A stretch of DNA of 64,000 nucleotides from Bidens hawaiensis (taxonomy: Eukaryota > Streptophyta > Magnoliopsida > Asterales > Asteraceae). Positions 10,191 through 20,651 of this stretch are shown in pieces (positions within the stretch are counted from its first letter, which is position 1; every line of letters starts with the position of its first letter). The notes beneath the pieces are model-generated. The model was not told where the DNA came from and did not search any database. It worked only from the letters and a program-made list of their open reading frames with translations. Location of the stretch: assembly GCA_021521415.1 (NCBI GenBank), contig JAIQDT010001101.1:1-64000 (forward strand). The letters run 5' to 3'. The position numbers and the translations under genes are program-made.

Positions 10191-11693
10191 CTGCGCCTGA
10201 ACCCTCGTTACTAGCTGCTCCATCAGTGTAGAGTCGCCAGACATCCTTGATGTCTTGTGCTGGAGAGGGTTGAGCCTCTTCCTGCACTCTTTTTCCCGCG
10301 ATGCAGGCACTTCTGCAATAAAGTCGGCCAAAACCTGGCCTTTTATGGCTGGTCTTGGCTTATACTTTATCGCGTACTCCCCCAACTCAATTGCCCATTT
10401 GGCTAGGCGTCCCGATAACTCGGGTTTGCCTAGAACGTTTGCAAGTTTGAAGTTGGAGAGAATGGTGAATGGGTGACCCTGGAAATATCGTCTTAACCTG
10501 CGTGAAGCGTGTATAAGTGCTAAGATTAATTTTTCGAGGGTAGAGTACCGGGTTTCTACGTCTGTTAGGATACGACTGACATAATAAATTGGCATCTGGA
10601 TGCCTTTTCGTTCTACTAGCAGGACTGCCCCGGTTGCTCTATCTGTTGCGGAGAGGTATAGGATTAACTCCTCTCCTGCTTTTGGTGCTGTGAGTGTTGG
10701 GAGTTTGATCAAGCGTGACCGAATCTCCTGAAAAGCTGCTTCCGCTTCTGGTGTCCAGCGGAAGTGCGTTTTCTTTAAACAGTTTCTCAACGTTGACACG
10801 AAGGGAAACGACTTATCCACGTGGTTTGCCAAAAAGCGATTAAGTGCCACTAGTCGTCCATTCAGTGTCTGAGCCTGTTTGATGGTAGTAGGTGATTCCA
10901 TTTTGATAATGGCTTCGACCTTTTCAGGGTTCGCTCTGAAGTCATCTTTAGTGACGATGACCCCCAAGAACTTCCCTTCTTCCATTCCAAAGGCACACTT
11001 GCTCGGGTTGAGCTTCATGTTTATCTTCCTGAGCGTGTTGAAAGTTTCTTCGATGTCTTTCAACATCGCTTCTGGGTCGGGGCTTTTGATGACCAAGTCA
11101 TCCATGTAGACTTCCAAGTTCCTCCCAATTTGGGCATGAAACTGGTTATCCATCAGGCGTTGGTACGTGGACCCGGCATTCTTAAGTCCGAATGGCATCA
11201 TTTGGTAACAAAATGTGCCATCGGGCGTCCGAAAAGCGGTTTTGTCTAGATCATCAACGGCCATGTGGGTTTAATGGTACCCCTTATACGCGTCCAGGAA
11301 GCATTTAAGGCGGAACGGTGCCAACGAATCCACCTTAAGATCAATTTCGGGTAACGGATAACAATCTTTGGGGCGTGCTTTGTTCAAATCCTTGAAATCT
11401 ATGCACATGCGCCATTGTTTGTTATTCTTCGGTACCATAACGGGATTTGCAACCCATGTTTGATATCTACTAACGCGTACGATGCCTGCGTCAAGGAGTT
11501 CCTTGACTTGGGTTCTACACGCGTTAGTTTGTTCTGGCCCCATTACTCTGCGCTTTTGTACGATTGGCGTAACAGTCGGATCACATTTGAGCTTATGCTC
11601 TGCGTTTTTCTGGTGTCCACGCGAAGATGTCAGCGTTTTTCTGTAATAAGCGCTTGAGTAAGGTGCGTGTGGGATCAACAACTGTTGGGCCAA
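10185..11693 (-). pseudogene. reverse transcriptase and RNase H of Tat element 1
   Basis: Copies the element's RNA into DNA. The reverse transcriptase motifs are seen in order: NPVMVPK, MCIDFKDLNKA, CFLDAYKGY with its first Asp, the MPFGLKNAG block and the YMDD box. RNase H follows (ATDRATGAVL, TLEKLILAL, KPELSGRLAKWA, VLADF). A TAA at 11271-11273 interrupts the frame at the YKGYHQ.H motif, where a Gln codon (CAA) is expected. The Asp of the usual T-D-x-P-L RNase H motif reads Asn. The N-terminal end overlaps the protease ORF in another frame, which marks a frameshift near 11600. The archaeal-type RNase H starts at the 3' end but is cut off. Confidence 0.9.
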
Positions 11694-13866
11694 TGGAAAC
11701 GGCCTGGTCAGGGTACTTGCCGTTGAAGGCCCATCTTTCTGGTTCGGTGATGGTTGGTTTAGCCTTCTTTGGTTTGGGTTTAGATGAGACAGATGCGATG
11801 CATACCTGGGGAATGCCGGTGATCATCGCTACACCCTCAGCTGTTGGCCATCCCATCATGCCGTGGACTGAGGATACCACGGCGTTGAATCTTGCCATCC
11901 CGTCTCTTCCGAAGAGAATGTCGTATGTGTGGTGTGGCTTCCTCATTACGACAAAATCCACGTCTTCTGTGCGTGAGTGATTCCCGTCTGTAAGAGTGAC
12001 GGGGAAAGATAGGATACCCAGGGGAGTGTTTGTGCTGCCATCGTACCCTTCCATAGAGGCGCAGATCGTTTCCTGGCGTTCCTTGTCTTCGTCATCTAGC
12101 TTGTCGAAGAACTGCCTGTACATCACCGTTGACGAGGCGCCGTTGTCAGCAAGAGTGCGAGAAGTGATGTAGTGCCCCAGCTGGCTTTTGATGACGATAG
12201 GGCCTTCTTTGCTGGGTCCTCCTGGCACTCGCGGGAAGCGCACCTCAGCTTCCTTCCACGCACATGGTTCCGTCGTTCGCCTTTTTCTTCCTCTGATCTT
12301 ACCATGAACCATGTTGATGCTGATGTCAACGGGCTTTCGTCCGTTGCCTCGGTACCAGTTGTCGTTCCTTCCTCCCTTCTTGATCGATGCCACCAGGTGT
12401 GCCAGTCTTCCATCCTTGACGAATGCTTCAACAATATCCTTCAAGGATGTACACTCTTCCGTACTATGACCTTTTGTCCCGTGGAAGTCACAGGATTTAC
12501 TCTGATCCGCATTAGGTCGCTGCCGGATCATTGGAGCTTTTGGCCATGGTAGCTTTTCAGTGGAAAATATCTCCGTGACGCTTTTGGTGAGTGGCGTCCA
12601 CCGGTGTTTTTGGCTTGAAGGGTGTGTGTTATTCCTTCTGCCAACAAGAGGGTGAGAGCTGGATGAGGTGTCAAAGTTTACCCTTGACTGCCAAATACCT
12701 AGCTTCCTCTTTTTGTTCTGCCGGGCGATCCGAACATTGTTTTCTCTAGTCCTTTGCGTGTAGAGGTGTGTACTCTGGGGAAGATCCCTTCCCAGTTGCT
12801 TCTCCGTCTCGGCAAAGCGCTTGGCCGCCGTCATGATGGCATCCCATGTGGATGGCATGCCGTCTTTACCCGTCAATGTGCGGATAAGCTCTGGGTATTC
12901 GGCGCCCTGGATGAAAGCGGCGCGAACAAGATCTTCACTTATGTTGCCCAGACTTAGCTTTTTGGAGTTGAAGCGAGTGATGAAGTCTAGTAAAGATTCA
13001 TCCTCCTCTCTGACGCAGTTGAGGATCGTCCACTGTTCTTCAATATATTTCCTTTGTTGGCTGAAGTGTTGGCTGAACTTATTTTGAAAGTCCGCCCAAT
13101 CATATATGTGGTGGACCGGTAAACGATCGAACCATGCCCTGGCCGCTCCAACCAGAGTCATCTGGAACATATAACACCACGTGGGTTCCGTCCAGTTACT
13201 GACGGTTGCCCCCGCAATGAATCTGTTCAAGTGGTCGTCTGGGTCGGATAGACCATCATAAGTGCCAATGTTGGACATTTGTTTGGCACTTCTCGGGGCG
13301 ATTGCTTCCGCAATGTCCCTTGCGAACTTTGACTTTCCTGCGTTTGTAGCAGTTGGTCTAAAGGTTTTGGAGAAGTCACGCGGGTTTCTCTCCGCATTCG
13401 TTGGTTTAAAGGCTTCCCCAAAATTCCTTTTCGGTTGGAAGTCCGTTTCCTTACGCTTCCCTTTCGCCTTATGGCGAGGGTTTGCGTCGGTATCGGATTC
13501 TTCCCGCTCATCGTCTGAGTACTCGCACTCACTGTTCATATTGAGATGTTGGCGAGTACTGCCGAATTCGTCAGCCTGTTGAACTGAACGCAAGCGTTCA
13601 TCCAATTCAGCTTGGAACTCTTTCTGACGTGCTTCGGCCCACGCCTTAACTTGAAATAGTGTTTGGCGAGGGACCCTCGTTCGTTTTTCCAACTGGGCAT
13701 CAGTGAACCCTAGTGGAATATTGTTTACTGCACTTGCCCCGGCTTGGGTAACCGGGGTAGTGTTCGTAAAATTTGTATAACCGCCGGTGTTCCCAGTTGC
13801 TAGGGTTGTGGTCACCGGGGTTTCTTGGTCACTTACTGGCCTTGGGACCGGAGTAACGTTAACCAT
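11593..13866 (-). CDS. Gag and aspartic protease of Tat element 1
   Basis: A 757-residue open frame. It starts 45 bp inside the primer-binding site with MVNVTPVPRP. Residues about 200-350 read as the Retrotrans_gag domain (YDGLSDPDDHLNRF, RAWFDRLP, QHFSQQRKYIEEQ). A CCHC-like CDFHGTKGHSTEEC knuckle and the protease (LADNGASSTVMY active site, DILFGRDGM) follow. Gag coats the genomic RNA and the protease cleaves the polyprotein. The frame ends inside the region where reverse transcriptase should begin (ADIFAWTPE then a stop), so Gag-protease is intact but the read-through into pol is broken by a frameshift. Confidence 0.9.
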   Translation of the reverse strand: MVNVTPVPRPVSDQETPVTTTLATGNTGGYTNFTNTTPVTQAGASAVNNIPLGFTDAQLEKRTRVPRQTLFQVKAWAEARQKEFQAELDERLRSVQQADEFGSTRQHLNMNSECEYSDDEREESDTDANPRHKAKGKRKETDFQPKRNFGEAFKPTNAERNPRDFSKTFRPTATNAGKSKFARDIAEAIAPRSAKQMSNIGTYDGLSDPDDHLNRFIAGATVSNWTEPTWCYMFQMTLVGAARAWFDRLPVHHIYDWADFQNKFSQHFSQQRKYIEEQWTILNCVREEDESLLDFITRFNSKKLSLGNISEDLVRAAFIQGAEYPELIRTLTGKDGMPSTWDAIMTAAKRFAETEKQLGRDLPQSTHLYTQRTRENNVRIARQNKKRKLGIWQSRVNFDTSSSSHPLVGRRNNTHPSSQKHRWTPLTKSVTEIFSTEKLPWPKAPMIRQRPNADQSKSCDFHGTKGHSTEECTSLKDIVEAFVKDGRLAHLVASIKKGGRNDNWYRGNGRKPVDISINMVHGKIRGRKRRTTEPCAWKEAEVRFPRVPGGPSKEGPIVIKSQLGHYITSRTLADNGASSTVMYRQFFDKLDDEDKERQETICASMEGYDGSTNTPLGILSFPVTLTDGNHSRTEDVDFVVMRKPHHTYDILFGRDGMARFNAVVSSVHGMMGWPTAEGVAMITGIPQVCIASVSSKPKPKKAKPTITEPERWAFNGKYPDQAVSIGPTVVDPTRTLLKRLLQKNADIFAWTPEKRRA

Positions 13867-13910
13867 TTCTTCAGAAATTTTGAAAAAACTAAGAATTAGT
13901 TCTAGCTTTG

Positions 13911-13927
13911 TCCCACGGATGGCGCCA
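13911..13927 (-). promoter_or_regulatory. primer-binding site of Tat element 1
   Basis: On the minus strand TGGCGCCATCCGTGGGA begins one base inside the 5' LTR. The TGGCGCC start is complementary to a tRNA ending GGCGCCA. I did not identify which tRNA. Confidence 0.8.
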
Positions 13928-13928
13928 A

Positions 13929-14889
13929 TGAAGAAACACTAAGTGACCCGGGGCAGATTATAGATAATCTGGGGGTTAAGTAATGTTTCCCACGAGAATG
14001 AGGTTCAGCAGAGAAGATTGCTCTTCAGATGACCTGCAAAACAGACACCGTAAGCTCGTCACTGAGAAGGGGGGGTTCCTCCTTGTGACCACCCTCCGGC
14101 GTGAGAATCAGACTAGATTGCTCTGAATATAAGTGTATATTAAGAGATTGCTAGATAAGATATCAGATGACGTCCTTACCATTCCAAGGTGTTGGAGTAT
14201 TTATAGCCGAAGGTAGGTTTCCTAGAAGGTACAGCCGGCTGAATAGTATTCCTGTTCCACCAACAGTGGACTACGCACAGGCCATGCTGGTTGGTGGATA
14301 GACTACGGCCGACAGTAACAAGGTCGGCTGTACACTGTTCCTTTACTGTCGGCTACGCACTGTTCCACCAACTGTAGGCTGCGCGCGTCCCATCGTAAGG
14401 GTTGGTGAGTAGGCAGCGGCTAATAGTGACAAACAGTACTAGAGGGTGCTCCTCCTCGTACTGTTGTCGGTGAGCTGTCACCCTGTGATTGGTTCATGAG
14501 CTGTTCTGGTCAAATCGTCTGTTCTGCCCATACCTTAGTAGGTATAGTACAAAAGATCTTCCAGAAGCATACGGACTGGCTCATTTAGGCGGGAGTATTC
14601 CCGCCTTGCTCATTCCTTCATGTGACTACTGAAGTAGCTAGTGCCTTGTGCGTGTAGCCTTGCTGTTAGTGCGGGTAGCCTTCCCTGATGGCTTGTATCC
14701 GCAACTGCGGGAACAGGCGGGGTACTTCACCATTGTGAGGCTTTCCCTGCGGGTACAGCTGGCGTACTGCGCGTAAGGTTTTCTCTGAGCATGGTGGGTC
14801 CTGCGGGAGCAGTTGGTCGTTGCGCAGACGTCCCTGTTCAAGGTGAGTCTTGCGGGTCCAACTGGGCTCTGCTGGGACCTACCTCTTCT
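13929..14889 (-). repeat. 5' LTR of Tat element 1
   Basis: 961 bp, nearly identical to 3543-4500. The outer end reads TCTTCT instead of TCTTCA. TATA-like CTATAAATA on the minus strand at 14198-14206 would start the genomic transcript. Confidence 0.93.
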
Positions 14890-14894
14890 GCTGG
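14890..14894. repeat. target site duplication of Tat element 1 (right)
   Basis: GCTGG, identical to 3538-3542. Confidence 0.85.
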
Positions 14895-15136
14895 CTTGAG
14901 CGGGGGCACATGGCAAAAGAATAAGAGGTCGGTATCTGAAGACTCATAGTGATTTAATTGATGTTTTAATTTTGAAAGACAAGAATGTTTGTTAAAAGAC
15001 ATGTTTATGAATTATAATGTATTGTTTAATGAAAGTTTTTACATTCCGTGAAAGTTTTAGTTAACTATGATATTTAGAATTGTGCTAATGAGTAAATCCA
15101 ACGTTTAATGTAAAGCACCGGGTTCGAGGCCTTACA
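14895..15136. mobile_element. relict solo LTR, right part
   Basis: Continuation of the LTR that begins at 2674. It ends GGCCTTACA, complementary to the expected TGTAAGGCC start, and is followed by ACTTT, the presumed target duplication. With the Tat element removed the LTR would be about 1.1 kb. Confidence 0.5.
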
Positions 15137-15233
15137 ACTTTCATATAGGTTCTTGTGAGCATCATATTACAAACAAGGCAGAATGAAAAAAAAAATGGAC
15201 AAATAGGAGGAATGAAGATGACTATTTCTTAGA

Positions 15234-15818
15234 GGAAAATTGGTTTTTATTGGTCCCAACTATCGTCTTTTGGTCACTGCTGGTCCCAACTAACAAATTG
15301 ACTGCTGACGGTCCCAACTTTTAATGTATTTATTCCTAACGGTCGCGACTAACAGAATTCTAACACCGTTAGTTTTAGGTCGCCGGAAAAACGTTTTTGG
15401 CAGGAAAACACACATTTTTTCCCGAAAACTCAACAATTTTGTCTCAAACATCATAGTAACTTTGTATCGTATCTTTAGGAACCTTTTTTTCTAGTAAAAG
15501 CCTCAATTATTGAGGTCGCCGGAACCCTAAAACCATCGTCAATTATCAGTTGATGGTGCTTAAGTGATGGTGGTTGGTTGGCGGTGAATCAATTAGTGGT
15601 GGTGGTGGTGTTCAGGTGGTGTTTTCTGTAAAAAAAATTGACTTTCCCGGCCAAAAACGTTTTTTCGGCGACCTGAAACTAACGGTGTTAGGATTCTGTT
15701 AGCCGCAGACCGTTAGGAACATATACATTAAAAGTTGAGACCATCAGTGACTAATTCATTAGTTGGGACCGACAATAATCAAAAAGCAATAGTTAGTACC
15801 AATAAATGCCAATTTTCC
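15234..15818. mobile_element. MITE with long terminal inverted repeats
   Basis: The first about 170 bp and last about 170 bp are inverted copies (GGAAAATTGG at one end, CCAATTTTCC at the other; a CGCCGGAAAAACG-type core mirrored inside). The 240-bp centre has a GGTGGTGGTG tract and no coding frame. No clear target duplication was found. A Mutator-like or foldback MITE are the options. Confidence 0.75.
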
Positions 15819-16316
15819 TTTTTAAAACGAAATACATTCCTTTGATAATAATAGTCCATTCCTTTCTAATTATCAACCAAACGAAACCAAACCAAGCATG
15901 CTTATTTTCATTATATTTAAATGAGTCATTCTATTCCGTCCATCATTATCACGTAACAAACGCTACCACCTTATCCATCAAAACCCTAAAACGAATTTTT
16001 AAAAAAACGAAAAAAAGAAGAAAACCATAGTGCATAACCAACTCACCAATATAAATTGCTCTATAAACCCTATACTCGCATTCGCCTTTCTATGTGACGG
16101 CTCATTCGCAGGCCGTGTTTGACTATAAAGTATCCACTGAACTAATTCCCAACCTATTAATTAAACAATGCACACCATCTTCTTCTTATATATATGTATA
16201 CTGCTTCCACAATTTGAAGGTGGTTTGTAAACCATAGTTTGATTCTGGCTTAATTTGTTGGTTTGTGTAAATAATCAATAAATATTTTAAATCTTAAAAT
16301 AGGGATTCCGTACTAT
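15819..16316. other. intergenic, no gene seen
   Basis: AT-rich sequence with no supportable gene or repeat. Confidence 0.5.
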
Positions 16317-16808
16317 TGTCAAGACCCGACCCGACCCGACCCGGACCAGTTTAGTGGTATATTAAGGACCCGGGACCGACCTATTGTAAATAACCAGATC
16401 TGATCAGTTCGGGTGATCTTACACGGTTTGTGGAAAGATAAGATGGTCAGACCCGACCAGGACCCGTTTAATGCTATTATTTGGATCTGACCCTATTGTA
16501 AGTAACCGGATCTGATCAGTTCGGGTTTCACAGCTCTTACCTGGTGTAAAGGGAAAATGTCAGACCCGCAAGACCTGACCTGGACCCGTTTAATGGTATT
16601 ATTAGGACCCGGGAGCCAACCGTATTGTAAATAATTGGATCTAATAAGTTCGGGTCTCGTGGCTCTAACTCGGTTTATGGAAAGAGAAAATGGTCAGACC
16701 CGAACCAGACCCGTTTAATGGTGTTGTTAGGACCCGATAATCAACGCTATTTTAAATAACTAGGTTGGGTCTCACGGGTCTTGTGGTTTAACCAGTTTAT
16801 GCTCACCC
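16317..16808. repeat. tandem array of about 115-135-bp GACCCG-rich units
   Basis: Four imperfect copies begin near 16320, 16446, 16559 and 16693. Each has a CAGACCCG..CCAGACCCGTTTAATG opening, an ATTGTAAATAA middle, a GATCAGTTCGGGT-type segment and a GGTTTATGGAAAG-type end. The leading unit starts with a GACCCGACCCGACCCG run. Non-coding. Confidence 0.75.
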
Positions 16809-17045
16809 CTAAATTAACAGACTAACAGTTCATGAATGTGTGTTTGTATATATTTGGTCTCATGTATATATGTATATTAAACTTTTTAAAGAGATATTTA
16901 ACCCGGTCCTTGGTTTTCGTATGTGTCCTTTCATAGTTCGGGTTCTAGTCCAGTTCATATATGTAAAATCGCACCCTATGTATTTGTTTGCGTGTCCTTT
17001 TTGTTAAGTTCTAAATTTTGTGAAATTTAGTTACAGATTGATAAG

Positions 17046-17624
17046 ATGTCATCGAATAGAGATTGGATGTACACGATGAGAACCACTAGTAATGGTGTTT
17101 TCAATCCGTCATTTATGCCTCGCGTCAATCGTTTTCTGGATTTTGCTTTCGCCAACACACCCGACATTCAGAGTCAAGTTATAGAAGGGGTCAAGGTTTC
17201 AGTAATAAGATGTCCGTGTGCCAACTGCAAAAATCGTCTTTTCAAAACGAGAGAGGAGGTTGAGGGTCATCTATACGATAAAGGATTCATGGATGATTAT
17301 AAGGTTTGGTATGCGCATGGTGAATCGCTTAATGCCCAAGACGCAGGCCAATGTTCAAACCCCGTACCATCTCAGCAAGGACCACAGGATCCGAATGTAA
17401 CAGCTGCGAAAGTCAATACAGTGTCTAGGCAATCCAATGAGCCGTTGTGGGACGGCTTTAAGAACACGACACTCTCCGCGGCCACCGGTTTATTAAACTG
17501 GAAAGCAGAACATAATATTTCTGACTCGTCGTTCAATGAACTACTTGAGTTCGTCAAAGAAGCTCTACCTCGCGGTAATAGGCTACCTAGAAACTTTGAT
17601 GAGGCCAAGAAGATAGTGCGTTAA
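17046..17624 (+). pseudogene. CACTA (En/Spm) transposase N-terminal fragment, transposase-associated domain
   Basis: 192 residues. Residues about 6-100 match the transposase-associated domain of plant CACTA elements: RDWMY start, GVKVSVIRCPCANC...F.TREEVEGHL, then DYKVWYAHGE. Residues 130-192 resemble the next transposase segment (LLNWKAEHNISDSSFNELLEF, LPRNFDEAKKI). The frame stops just there, where a full transposase would run on for hundreds of residues to the catalytic region. No CACTA termini were seen nearby. This is a truncated copy or a captured exon. Confidence 0.75.
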
Positions 17625-19052
17625 CAAAGGGCATTTTAGGTATTTTTAAATAATTGAACTACCATAATCGTTTGAAAAGATTGTATACGTAATGGGATCA
17701 AACCGTGAAACCAAACCAGAACCACACTAACAGTTTGTTTTGGTTTGGTTCGCTTTTAAGTGTCAAAGTTTGGTTTCGGTTTTCAATGATCAAAAACCGT
17801 TACTAATGTTTTGTTCATGGTTTAATTTGTTCAAATTGTCTATTACTCATTTACTAATTGTAATATGTATTTTCACTATTATTCTAGATTCTAGCTTTGG
17901 AGGATCAATTTGAAGATTATGAAGCTCGGTATCAGTAGTACCTGCTACTTAGTTATTTTCAATGTGTAATTAGATTTGAAGTTTAGAATATTAAACCTTG
18001 CTTGTAATGGATTATTTTCTTGAATTTAGGTATAATGGTATTTGTGACTTTGCTGGATTTGTTTTTGAATTCAGGTTATGGTATTTGTGATTTTGTTGGA
18101 GTTATTAGTGACATTGGCAATATCAGTCATTGAACTATTATTTAAGGGGTTGTTTGGTAGCCTCTTAATTGGTGAAAATTCTTTAATTTGTGGTGGATGT
18201 TGGTAAGAAAGACTTGATAAAAAGCATCTAATTGCTAGAGTTTTTGCTCCTTATTAGTGTGTGTGTTTTTTTAATACTGATTTATATTTCATCATTAATG
18301 TAAGACTCAAATCACTAAACTATTTTTTTTTTGAACGGCCAGAGCTAAGCGTTGGGCTACTCTTGATATTGGACATTTTAGCCCATTTTAAAATAGTAAC
18401 TGGGCTCTATCGTAGACCACTTAAATTTGATTACATCTTTCAGCCCCCAGTTTAACCCCAAGATAAAACTCTCTCAAATCTCAATGACCTTAATAACACC
18501 TTTTTTTTCAGGCGATAAACATTTTAAAGAATTTCGAAGTTAAAATCTGATAACCATCTGTAAACTAGTTTAACATTAATTAAATATAGTAACAAGTCTA
18601 ATTGAAATGATACAAAAAAAGTTAATCTTATAATTATCTTAAGCTAGATTCAATATTCAAAATAATAATAATAACTATTATTTGATATAAACATATCACA
18701 CAAGCTTATACCATTATAGATATGACATACACAAAGTTATGTCTTGTAATTACTTTATTTTATTCTTCATCGTAAATGTATTATAAATTTATAACGCATA
18801 AAATTGACTCACTTTAAGGTTTGCAGTTGTCACACTGATAATCTTATACACATTAACTAGAAACATGGATATTAATGGGTTAAAACAGGCACACTCAATT
18901 TAAGCTGACGTATTTGTTTTCTCATATTAGTACTTTAAAGTTTTTAATTTGTTTTATTTTGTTTAAACTAATTTTATTTTTGGATCTAAAATTTTGAGGA
19001 AAAAAAATACCGAAATAATTTAAGTTCTTACATAAAACATATTTTTAAAAAA
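17625..19052. other. intergenic, possible small exon near 17887
   Basis: Mostly AT-rich. A TATTCTAG acceptor-like site is followed near 17887 by a short open frame (LALEDQFEDYEARYQ, then stop). This could be a terminal exon of a captured gene but is too short to judge. No other gene seen. Confidence 0.3.
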
Positions 19053-20399
19053 GAGAAATTACCGTTTGTGTCCCTGACATCTCAGGGCGGAAGCACAACG
19101 AGCCCCCCCAAAAAAATTTGAACTGCTTAGACCCGGTGGTTTCGAAAACGAACAATTTGATTCCCTGTCGCTAGCTGAAATGTGGAATTACTAGTTTACC
19201 CTTTTTTATAATCCGTAAAAGTCTTTATGTTTTAATTGATTACTCAGTTTTAGTCTCTCTTTAAAAATTCCCTCCAAATTAAAAAGAATTACTAATCAAT
19301 CAAGACATGATCAACCAACTAAACCGTAATCAACCAAAAATAATTGAAACTGAACTTTTTTTTAACAAAAATAAAAGAACCAAACTTTTTTTTACAAAAA
19401 TAAACGAACCAAACTATTTTTTTAACAAAAAATACGAACCGAACAATTTTTTTATTAACAAAAATAAACGAACCGAACTACTTTTTAATAAAAATAAACA
19501 AACCATGCTACTTTTTTAACAAAAATAAACGAACTTACCTACCTTTTTTTAAAAAAAAAACGAAGATACGTTTGTTTTTGTTAAAGCGAATTGTTCAGTT
19601 CATTTAGTAAAAAAAAAAGTAGTTCGCTTTGTTTATTTGCTTTGAAAAAAGGTATTTCGATATTTTATTTTTGTTAAAAAACATTTCGATTTGTTTATTT
19701 TTGTTAAAAAATAAGTTTGATTCGTGGTTTTTTTTGTTAAAATGTAGTTGGATTCGTTTATTTTTGTTAAACGAAATGAACTACACTGCTTGTTGAAAAA
19801 AGTGGTTCGGTTCGTTTAGTTTAGTAAAAATTGTAGTTCGATTTATTTATTTTTTGTTAAAATAAAAGTTTGGTTTGTTTATTTATGTTAAAAAATAAGT
19901 TCCAGTTCGTTTATTTTTGTTAGGAAGGTAGTTTGATTCGTTTATTTTTGTTAAAACATACGTTTTGTTCGTTTAATTTTGTTAAAAAGTAGTTCGGTTC
20001 GTTTATTTTTGTTAAACGAAATGAACTACTTGTTAAAAAAAATTGATCTGGTTCGTTTAGTTTGGATAAAAAAATTAGTTTGGTTCGTTAATTTTTGTTA
20101 AAAAGTAGTTCGATTTGTATATTTTCGTTCAAAAAAATCAGTCTAGTTCATCTATTTTTATTAAAAGGGAAAAGGGACTCAATGTAACCAATTATGAAAG
20201 TTCAAGGACTCAGAGTGACAATGTGTGTATATATATTAGTGAAATGTCGAATCTACCCTCGAGCTAACACTGTTATGTGATCCAAATGACTCAAATGGTT
20301 CATTTTTGAATCCACATTGACTCAAGTAGTTTAAATTTTTTTCAGTGACTTATTGTGCCTCCACCCTGAAATTATAGGGACGCAAACTGTAATTTTCTC
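19053..20399. mobile_element. foldback-type element with subrepeated arms
   Basis: The outer about 140 bp are inverted copies (left: GAGAAATTACCGTTTGTGTCC; right complement: the same with few changes). Inside, about 19310-19560 holds repeats of a word like ACAAAAATAAACGAACC, and about 19570-20170 holds many copies of its complement, GGTTCGTTTATTTTTGT. The whole therefore folds back on itself through short direct subrepeats. No transposase ORF is present. The small ORF at 19307-19519 is only translated subrepeat. Confidence 0.7.
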
Positions 20400-20651
20400 A
20401 TGAAAAAATAAATAAATGTTTTAAACAAGTCAGCTCGTGCGCATGTGGGGTTAACGCAAACACGACTCGTTTATCTAAACGTGTTTACGATTTTGACCTG
20501 AAACAAACCTAGCATGTTTAAACTAAACCTAAAACTCTTGAATTTAGTGTTAGCTTTGTGTCAAGTTATACACATTCTCTGTACCCTTATAGTCACCTTT
20601 TCAAATATACAAAGTATATATTTGAAAAAAAAAAGTGCACATATTAAAAAA

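Larger units (their letters stand above)
3543..14889 (-). mobile_element. Tat-lineage Ty3/Gypsy LTR retrotransposon (element 1)
   Basis: An 11.3-kb element on the minus strand with LTRs of about 960 bp, a 5-bp target duplication, a primer-binding site beside the right LTR and a purine tract beside the left LTR. Domain order on the minus strand is Gag, protease, reverse transcriptase, RNase H, the start of a second (archaeal-type) RNase H, then integrase. The second RNase H start and the extra gene on the opposite strand between integrase and 3' LTR place it in the Tat (Ogre/Retand/Grande-like) group. By eye the two LTRs differ at only about a dozen positions plus one small indel, so insertion is recent. 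Pol carries a frameshift, a stop and a large deletion, so this copy cannot move by itself. Confidence 0.93.

Noticed and set aside
11415..13582. Plus-strand open frames over Gag and pol of element 1
   Set aside because: Complements of Gag, protease and reverse transcriptase; no domain of their own.
15601..15620. Possible CRISPR-like or minisatellite array around GGTGGTGGTG
   Set aside because: A simple GGT run in the centre of a MITE; no spacers. CRISPR arrays are not expected in plant nuclear DNA.
19307..19519. 70-residue Asn/Lys/Phe-rich frame
   Set aside because: Direct translation of the foldback subrepeats.
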